The translations under genes and the position numbers were made by a program. A stretch of 64,000 nt of DNA, from NCBI GenBank assembly GCA_050084515.1, contig CM114273.1, positions 10,912,001 to 10,976,000 of the forward strand, read 5' to 3'. The first letter of the stretch is position 1. Every line of letters begins with the position of its first letter. Shown one piece after another: positions 55,890 through 64,000 of this stretch. This DNA comes from Blasia pusilla. Its lineage: Eukaryota > Marchantiophyta > Marchantiopsida > Blasiales. The notes beneath the pieces were generated by a model, which had not been told where the DNA came from, did no database searches, and was given only the letters and a program-made list of their open reading frames with translations.

Positions 55890-56010
55890 CTTATCTTAAG
55901 TGAGAATATCTTCTTGATTTGTGAACCCTTCAGCCATAAAATATTTCACATGCTATGACTCAAAATTTTGAATTCATGTGAAACAAATCTCTACCCTTCA
56001 CTTTTATACC
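55890..56010 (+). mobile_element. Helitron-like repeat copy (g), partial
   Basis: GAGAATATCTTCTTGATTTG, then CAGCCATAAAATATTTCACA and TGCTATGA correspond to the middle of the family. The ends are lost. Confidence 0.45.
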
Positions 56011-56426
56011 TATTAACTAATATGTAATTAAACAAACAATTCTTCCGTCCCCCGAACGACGATCGGGTACTACTATTCCATTTCCGGAGGTAGTACCTAC
56101 TTCTTCAACGAAAGGGAAAGTTTTTGAGGAGAGGCAAGAAAAGAGAGGAAAATCTTCGAAGAGAATAAGAGAAGGGAAGGAATTTTGAGGATAGAAATCG
56201 GAGGAGAGCGCTCTAGAGACGAGAAGGAATTTTGAGGGGAGCGGGAGAAGAGAAGGAAATCAGAGGAGGAGAGCAAAATCGGAGAAGGAGATCAAGAGAC
56301 GGGAGGAAAATCGGACCCGGAGAGCGACAGGAGAGGGGAAAACCTTCTGAAGAGAGCAAGATAAGAGAGAAAAATTTTAGGAGAGAGGAGAGTGGATTCG
56401 CGAGAAGGTCCATTCAGTGCGAAGCG
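56011..56426 (+). promoter_or_regulatory. CCZ1 promoter and GA-rich leader
   Basis: From about 56105 the plus strand is almost pure purine (GAGAGG, GAAGGG repeats) up to 60 bases before the start codon. GAAGGAATTTTGAGG occurs twice about 53 bp apart. GA-rich 5' leaders are common in plants. No TATA box was noticed. Confidence 0.45.
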
Positions 56427-59400
56427 ATGGCTGACAAAGTGCAGGTCTGTGTGTTTGACATGAGCAGAGGCCAAGTGGAGGGCCAAGAGCTCGACAAGAT
56501 CCTATTCTTTTTCCCGTCAGTCTGCCCGCTCCCGTCGCAGTTATCTGTAGTCGGCCTGAGCGAAGGGCTCATCACCTTCTCTAGGTAATCTTTCAGGCCC
56601 CATGGTTTTCCCATTGCTGCTCTTTTTCAGTTCCTGGAATCCCAGAGGACAAGTTGAGAACCATCCGCAATTGGTTTTCTCCGCGATTGATTGACAGGAT
56701 GGGAGAAAGGCTAATTGATCCGACCGAGATACCAGCCAAGTTGGCGAGATGGTAGGGTGAGGTCAGATTGTCGTTTGCAGATCGAGGTTTTAGAAGTGGA
56801 TGAGTTGAGATAGGTGGAGAAGTAAGGTGGAGTGGGATTATTCGCGGGGGCTTGTTTTTCAGGATATTCTCGCCTCAATCCCCGTGCGAGTTGATGGAAG
56901 CAGAGCGCCACACTCATGTGTTTTACCAATGTGAGCCCGATCTGTGGATCGTCATGGTATGCATCTAGAATCTGAGCTCTGAGTTTGAAATCTCTTGCAA
57001 GAGTTTAGCTCGCTGGAATGGAGTATAGCGGTTCCGAGTTTGTTCATCATCAATTCTTTGTGGAATCGCTAGTTTTGGTTACCTTTTTCCCTCCAGATTT
57101 GCAATGTCGTGAATAAGGTGCAGGCAAGTTTCGTGAAACATTCTGCCCATGAGATTGCAGTGGTTTGTATGTGGTATGTTTGTGAGATAATGAATTGCGT
57201 GAAGAGTCTCGGAATTCTCACGAATTTTGAAATTTGCACTTCGCGCTTGGTTCGAGGGTCTTAAATTATAATATGTAAGAGTAGTATGAGTCACACCAAT
57301 CCCACCACAGTAGTTCGTGACTCAATGCAAAAATCTCTGATCGATTTTTGAAGCAAACCTGTTGCAAATTTTAGCGTGTGGAAATTTAAACTGCTGGTAA
57401 AAAAGGACATTGACTCAGTGATGTGTAGCGTTGCTGTATCCGACTTCCCTCTCTTCCGGAGAAGAGGTCTGGGATGTATGATTCTAGGTCATAGCAGCGG
57501 GCTTGCAGACTAGTTGTTGCTCGATTATGAAATTCAGAACTGGCTTGCAGTCCAAAAGCAGGGCACACGTCTCAAAAGGGGTATTGTATCCATCTGGTAG
57601 GTGGTGGAAAAGAACAAAGAGATTGAGGAGGCTCCACGAGTAGCCGCCCTGCGGGGAGTACTGCAAGATGCTCATAATCTGTTTACCTTGTTCTATGGAT
57701 CCATAAGAGCTCTTCTTCAGGCTCACCCAGGAGGGGATGTTGCACGGAGCTGTCTTCATGCCTTCCTTCCGGACTATCTTGCAGGTTGATTGGCTGGCTT
57801 TACCTTATTTAATTAAGTTGTGGGTTGACTTTTATTCACTTGTGTCGCCGGAAGCATTCTCCAGGTTGCATCTGACCCTCACAGATAGCACACATTTCCT
57901 AACTATTTGGTGCATGAGGTGCAGACTTTGTCACTGCGAAGAAGTTCCGCCTTCCAAGCATCTCTGAATCTTTGACAAACCGGGGAATGGTGCAGTTCTT
58001 TGTCCCTCAACGTGAAACACTTCTAGAAGCGCAGGTACTTCTTGTGGAATGCTGTCTTTGTCAGTTGTGCAGCTTCAGTCAAAGCTTGTCCTCTGCTCCA
58101 GTTAAATTGGTGCCTGGATGGTGAATTACAACTATAGTTTTGGATGCAGTCACTGCAAGAGCTCCTGAAGTCATGGTTTGCAGGGGGCATGGTTCGACAT
58201 GTGGTCATCCTGTTCCAAAATATATTGCTGTCCAGCACCCTACCTCCGGTATGCTTCCTTTATTCTACTTAAATAATATCATATCTTCCTTGCACAAGCA
58301 GAACAAATTTTCACTGTTCTTTCTCTTGGTAGTGGTTTTTTAAATGTTGATAATCATAACAACATTTGGTATATTAGTCTAGCCTCAGTCATGCCTTCTG
58401 CCAGCGTTTCTCATAACTACATGCTTTACCTTGTTTGCTGAAATCCTACTTGGCTATCTGAGTGACTGTATTATTTGTTTGTTTGCCATCAAATTGAGCA
58501 GGGTGATACTGCAACATTATTTTTGTATGCCACTTTGCAGTGGATGCCATCCATGCTGTCTCAAGGACCAAGTAGTCGAAGTTCTTCTCGAAGGGACCAG
58601 CCTGCAGCTACTATGACTCCTAATTCATTCGTTAGCAATGCCATAGGCCCTTCTAGATTACGCAATCTTTTCAATAACTTATCCACATATCAATCATATG
58701 AAGAAACTGTTGATGCTCATATTCCAAACCTTCACGACATGTCTGTGGAAGACCAAGCGTTCAAATCATCTGTCCCTCGACCTCTGTCACCTGAGGCTTG
58801 GTGGAGAGGTGGAGATGGGTTTCTTGGCACTGATGTATGGGGCACAGGGATGAAAGGAAGCAAAGTGCCACCAACTGTCTGGTTACCATCCTCCGAAGAG
58901 AGAATGCACTTGTGCGTATATCAATACAAGTCACTAACGTTTGTGATGTTGGCTCCAACCACTTCTAGTCCTGAGGCAATTTCACATCTACAGGCACATC
59001 TGCTCGAGAAGGTAATCCTTTTTGGTCAATTTGATTGTGTAGTTTATGATTCTCGTAAGGAGGAAAATGCCATTTGGGAGCTTGTATGAGCTAGAAGGAA
59101 CTCTTGTACTCGCCTCTGACGATGGACTTTGATTCTGCTACTGGTAAACAGGCTGCTCATAAAATTCAGAATCTAGAAGAGAAGCTGGTGAAGGAGTGGC
59201 CTGGAAGCAATGCCTACCATGTTCCAGGCTATAGATATCTTTACTGCGACTTCAATAACAAAGTTTCAAAGTTCTCACCTGCTAGCAAAGTGGCTACACT
59301 TTCAATGGTATGGAGGAAACCAAAGGTGGTTGTCTGAGTTCTCAGTCTTATGGTCACAGTCAAGTTCATTACTTTATGGTCTCCCACTTTGACACATTGG

Positions 59401-59913
59401 AACTCATTTTGAGCTCACGCCTGCAGGAGTCATTGGCTGCTCTCAATCGAATACGTGAAGAAGTAGATTTGGAAACAGCACGATTAGAAAGAAGCACTCC
59501 TGGACATGACAGAGAGTTGGAGTTGTGTGTGAGGACTAAGCAAAATGCCTGGATCATTGTCCGCACACGAGGGGGCTATGAACTGTATACAGTGCTTGAA
59601 AAGGCCAGTAATACGCTTTTGTTAGCCTGTGATGCTGTGGAGAAACTGAACAAACGGTGTGTATCTACTTCAACCTTGCAGTAATGTTAGATTTGCTGAT
59701 CATCGAGATAAAGATCTATGTTATGATTATAACTTAAGCTTGCGCTCATTAATTATTAGCCTTCTCCCTCTGGTGAATTGCAGGTCTTTCAAGAGACTGC
59801 TGCAGAGGGTTTATTTGCCCTATGATACACTGTAGTTATGAAGATACAGTCTGTGATCTGATCATGAAGTATCTTTGTGCAGGTACTTCTGTGGAATGTT
59901 CGCCTCTGATTGA
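56427..59913 (+). CDS. CCZ1: Vacuolar fusion protein CCZ1 homologue
   Basis: Nine exons, all GT-AG with consistent phases: 56427-56584, 56863-56956, 57601-57784, 57925-58034, 58150-58248, 58502-59011, 59152-59307, 59427-59656, 59883-59913, giving 523 residues, about the length of plant CCZ1. Landmarks are VQVCVFDMSRGQVEGQELDK, IFSPQSPCE, DLWIVM, LPDYLADF, VILFQNILLSSTLPP, the long middle exon with LYATLQWMPSML and PEAWWRG, CDFNNKVSK, and ELYTVLEKASNTL. The protein ends KRYFCGMFASD. CCZ1 pairs with MON1 to form the guanine-nucleotide exchange factor for RAB7 on late endosomes; three longin domains are expected. The start is the first ATG after the purine-rich leader. No broken residues were seen, so the gene is very likely functional. 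Confidence 0.93.
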
Positions 59914-61747
59914 TGGCATTTTTTAAGATATAAGATCCCTGTCTAATTGTTGACAATGGACTTGTACCTCCCACTTGATGTTCAATCCGGAATGGACAGC
60001 AAACTGCATCAGCATTTGCTTGGCTTTATCATCCGAACAGAAATGCCATCTTCATGGTTTAAAGATTGATCTTTTGCGCAAGGGGATACGCAATAATCGC
60101 AGCAAAGGTTTACAACAAGATGTTCAGCAAGTAATCTGAAGAGCAGTGCCACGCAGATGTGCAGTCATTACTTTCTGCTTCTTATGCAAGAGCAAGTATT
60201 CCCAATACACAGACTTCAACGTATATTATGACACTTGCAGCCAGCCAACAGAAGATGATGTATTGAAGGAGTAGAGCTGCACAAGATTAAGTCATGGAGT
60301 GGGCAGACCCTCTACAGAAAAAGGAGCAAGCTTCCTCAGTCAAGTCATGACTAGATTACGAAATGGTGCAGGGTTTACATGCAAACCATCTGATGTACCC
60401 AGTGTTAGCATCATACTTAAAGGCGACCCTTGTTATTGTCCATTGCTAGACTCCATCCCAGGTTTGACAAGGTGACTTCTGCAGTGTCGCTATCATGCAT
60501 GCTTTACAGGCATCAAACTTTCAACTTGTTAACCAGGTGGCACATCAGACTGAGTCTTTCTTGTAGAGCTTGGCGGTCACTGGTAGATGCGATATACCTG
60601 TGCGAAGGAGTTGAAGTGGGCCTTGACATTTAACATCAGGAAGAAAATAGATTTGTACTCACTAAAAATTGGCAATCTGTTAACCCCACATTCATAGCTC
60701 TTAGATTCAGCTCACAGCATTTACTTAATTTCCTTGAAGGGGCCAGCTCTTCCCTTGTACAGATAGCTCTTACCACTGAATTGCAGGACTTTCTTGATTG
60801 CTTCAGCTGTGCTAGGTATTTTGACACACTAACTGATAGGGAAAGGACTAAAGGCCAAAAGTCTTCACACAAGATGGAGTGAATACCTATTAAGGTGAAT
60901 TGCATGTTAATTACTCAAGCTGCAGCCTATGGTGATATTGATGAAAATGTCCAAGGCTTCATTCATATGCACAATTGCCAAGGTTGGCGTTCAACCTTGA
61001 CTCATTGAGGAATCTCAAAATTTCTGACAGTATGGTATGTTTACTGATCTTTTCCATGTGCTTTCTTGGTCAATTTTATGGTCTAGTGTGTGTGTCGGCC
61101 AGATGGATAATTCTGTTACAACGGAATTGGTATTAATAATTCTGTTACAATGAATCTGGTTACTAGATAGTTGAGTTAATTTTTCTAGTGTGGTTGAATC
61201 TCAAGGATTTCTGTCATGATCTCATGAAAAAAGGTGATATGATTTGGGAAGCTATGACAAAAAACTATATGGATTGTGTATTGAGTTACTCGTGTCACTA
61301 AGAAAGTGTCTTAGGTGGTTATCTATTAAGATTATCAGTTTTAATCATAACTACTGTTACCTGTATGTATGGTTGTCAGCGTTGCATGACTGTATGTTGG
61401 ACCAAGTTACAAATTGGCTTTGCATTAGTAGTTGATCTAGTAGAAAACTATTATGGTGAGTTGTCTTCACATGGTGGAGATTTGACACCTTACAATAGTT
61501 TGAGGCAGTCTTCGCAACTTCTGGACATGCCTTGAGATGGATTTAATTGTACAAACTTGTACAAGTTTTTTGACTAAATATAACAAAATGTATTGTACTC
61601 GAACTCCCCCCCACCCACTATTCCACTTGTATGCCAGTTGTCTTTAATTTAATTGTGCCTCCATGGCCTCGCCGAATCTCTTTCGAAATTTTACCTAGAG
61701 CATAGAGATTCCAGTAGGGATAAATTTATCCCTCTGAATTTGATCAT
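59914..61747. other. 3' flank of CCZ1; no supported gene
   Basis: This should contain the CCZ1 3' untranslated region. Short open frames here have no family resemblance. Confidence 0.5.
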
Positions 61748-61953
61748 TTATATTATTATGAGAGTGCCTTTTTTATTTACAAACTCCTCTTTGTTTGACA
61801 CATGGTATTTGGGCAATTAGAAAATGTTCACATGTTACGGGCAATAAGAAAAAAATTTGAATTTGTGTGTAACATCATTACTCTTTTCCATTCACTTCAC
61901 GAGCTATACACTAGTTGTTCAACACTTTTTTATTTCTCATGCACCCTACTAGT
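61748..61953 (+). mobile_element. Helitron-like repeat copy (h)
   Basis: Begins TATTATTATGAGAGTGCC, then TTTACAAACTCCTCTTTG, GAAAATGTTCACATGTTA and GTGTGTAACATCATTA. It ends CTACTAGT at 61953. The terminal hairpin is degraded. Confidence 0.6.
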
Positions 61954-62398
61954 TTAATTTATGGCAGTTGCCAAAGGGCTAGTCTTTTCAATCCAATCGG
62001 GATTTATAACGTCATAAATTTGTATTAAAATTTTGAGTTGAAACATCGTTGGGTTTCTTATTTCACAATTTTTACAAGGAAAAGTTTACTTCATAAAATC
62101 ATGTATTCTCAATTAACTTGAACAAGTAGATTGCATCAAAAAAGTTTCCCGAAAGAAAGAAGAAAAATAGCATTTTCTTGCAAAAATAATCAATCATATA
62201 GGCAAGATACTTTAATAATATATATGAATGTTTATTAATCATGATGTTATTTATTTCTTGTTGAAGTGGGACACTATTGACTATTTGCGATGTTGATGTA
62301 TCGTAGATGCAACCAATTACCTAGGCATCCCTACAAACATATCTCATAGTGAAGCTAGCTCTCAAATGAACATACTCATGATAATGATGATATTGTGA
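61954..62398. other. AT-rich spacer; no gene
   Basis: No open frame or repeat terminus recognised. Confidence 0.5.
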
Positions 62399-63490
62399 TT
62401 GGTAATGCCATTTGAGGTGATCTTTGAGGAGTGTGAGGTACATTTTGCCCTCCACCATGTTAAATGTATCCTTCTATTTATGGGATCCATTACACGTCCA
62501 ATAAACAAAACTTGGCCCCTACGTATGTTTGTACGGGTCCTTGTCTCATGGGTTCAAAATTTCCATTCTGCTCTTTGGGCATACTCTCTCTCTCTCCATG
62601 CGTCAGAGTTTGGGCATTAGGAAAACCACTCCCCACGACATTCTATTGGTTGAGTTCCGGGAGGTCCTAATGGAGATCCATGATGTTAAAACTCTAATCA
62701 CATTCCTCCAACACCTCCAGGATATTTGCGTTGATGATCCCAATCGTCTCTCAGCCAAAGCCTTTGAGGTTTCTAAAAGTAGTGCGACTCTTGGTACAAA
62801 AAAATGGCACTATGATTGCAAGGAGTGGCTCATGAAATGGGGAATCTCCATCGATGACCTGCCTACGACCACCCACCAGGACCTGGCTGAACAATTACAC
62901 AGCAATTACATTTCCACCAACTGGGGTCGTTGGGATTGGCTTCAGGAAACTAGGGGGAATAAATCACACAAAAATGGAGAAAGAATGAGGCGCTACCACC
63001 TCCTCATGAACACCGGCGGATCCATACAACAAGCCTCTTATATTTTTTCCCCCATTCCCACTAAGCTATGTCATACATTAGCGAGATTCAGATGTCGCTC
63101 AGCAGACCTTGAGATTGAGAAAGGAAAATTCTCACAAAAGAAAAGGGAGGATAGATTGTGTAGATTGTGCAACTTTGGGCTCATTGATGATGAACCTTAT
63201 TACCTCTGCGACTGCACCTTTCACAGTCACATTAGGCTTGAATTCCCGGATCTTTTTGCTCACCCGGCCCTCAAAGTCTCTGAATTCATGGCTAGGCAAA
63301 ATCAGATTAAAATTGCTAAATTCTTGCCTAGTTGTGTGAAGACTAGGGAAAATCACCTTGCTCAAAGGATCTCTTAGGCCCTTGCTGGTGATTTGCTTGA
63401 TCTTTCTTCAAATTGTTGTTAATTCTCAAATTTAAGTCCCATGGCTTTGTGGGGTCCCCGTGGACAATAAATCTATTCATTCATTCTCGC
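62399..63490 (+). pseudogene. 3' part of a LINE retrotransposon
   Basis: The 282-codon frame (62529-63377) ends with the cysteine-rich zinc-binding region that closes many LINE ORF2 proteins: CRLCNFGLIDDEPYYLCDCT and FHSHIRLEFPDLF. ASYIFSPIPTKLCHTLARFR before it also fits. No reverse transcriptase core is present, so this is a 5'-truncated copy, the usual outcome of LINE insertion. After the stop come about 90 bp of 3' UTR and AATAAATC with three ATTC units (63464-63485), which looks like the element's 3' tail. Confidence 0.7.
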
Positions 63491-64000
63491 TCTGTCTCTC
63501 CACAAGGGTATGGTATTGCAAACTTAAACAAGCACAAGTTCGCTTGGAGATTACTCATCTTGCCCTTGATATTAGTATTGAGTGATTAATTTCATAGATT
63601 ATTGAGATATTCTATTTTTTCATTTTCGCTCGGTTTGTTGTTGTTTTGTTTTGTGTTTCTTATCTCCTTTCCTCTTGGAATTTTTTTTAATTATCCTTCT
63701 CAGTCGAAAAGGAAACATATATATATGGGCCATTCATACCCGATCATGAGCGTGTTTATGTGATCTTCCTTGTAGTTAATATGAAAAATCAACTCTTATT
63801 AAAAAAATAACATGTTGACACGTATCTCTAGATTTCTTTCCAAATTAATTTTGGTCATTTCAAGGGGGTCCAATAAAAATTGGTAAGGAGAGTTAAGTTA
63901 AGTGTAAACATGATTAATAAGGCATCCCACACGGATCCCTTAATTTTTTCCCACCGTCCCTTATGAGTCCTTCCTAGTAATATAAGTATATCACGCTACT
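63491..64000. other. Spacer; no gene
   Basis: T-rich DNA with a short (AT)n run near 63718-63726. Nothing recognisable. Confidence 0.5.

Noticed and set aside
1-64000. CRISPR arrays, bacterial operons, rRNA genes
   Set aside because: No regularly spaced direct repeats with unique spacers, no rRNA-like sequence, and the genes are spliced eukaryotic ones.

Overview
This window looks like nuclear DNA of a streptophyte: a seedless land plant or a charophyte alga close to them. Plant-type genes with many introns sit in AT-rich DNA full of transposable elements. The evidence is a plastid RETICULATA-RELATED 5/6-type gene, a complete CCZ1 gene, plant-style Ty3/gypsy and Ty1/copia remnants, and Helitron-like termini of the plant type. 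I cannot name the species from sequence alone.

Layout. 0.6-8.7 kb (+): RER5/6-like gene, eight exons, DUF399 plus DUF3411, predicted plastid protein. 11.3-13.5 kb (-): a LysM exon and, downstream on the same strand, three phase-compatible exons of a lysozyme-like (i-type/destabilase-like) enzyme. 14.5-18.1 kb: AT-rich DNA with a large imperfect inverted repeat and Helitron-like termini. 18.1-18.7 kb (+): a decayed gypsy integrase piece. 20.2-27.3 kb (-): a decayed but readable Ty3/gypsy element in the order gag, protease, C5 cytosine DNA methyltransferase, reverse transcriptase, RNase H, integrase, PHD finger. 27.3-35.9 kb: repeat-rich DNA with no convincing gene. 35.9-49.2 kb (+): a kinesin-3-like gene with an intact motor carrying a large insertion, a run of duplicated short exons, one huge repetitive last exon and a C-terminal FHA-like domain. 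49.8-54.8 kb: two related LTRs around a copia RNase H remnant. 55.2-56.0 kb: head-to-tail Helitron-like copies. 56.4-59.9 kb (+): CCZ1, nine exons, all splice phases consistent. 62.4-63.5 kb (+): 3' part of a LINE.

The three most notable items are the gypsy element that carries a DNA methyltransferase together with a PHD reader, the kinesin with its repeat array and displaced FHA domain, and the LysM/lysozyme-like locus. The host genes are functionally unrelated: plastid envelope, vesicle traffic, microtubule motor and a possible wall hydrolase. Gene models here were built by hand from splice-site phase and family similarity; no database search was run.
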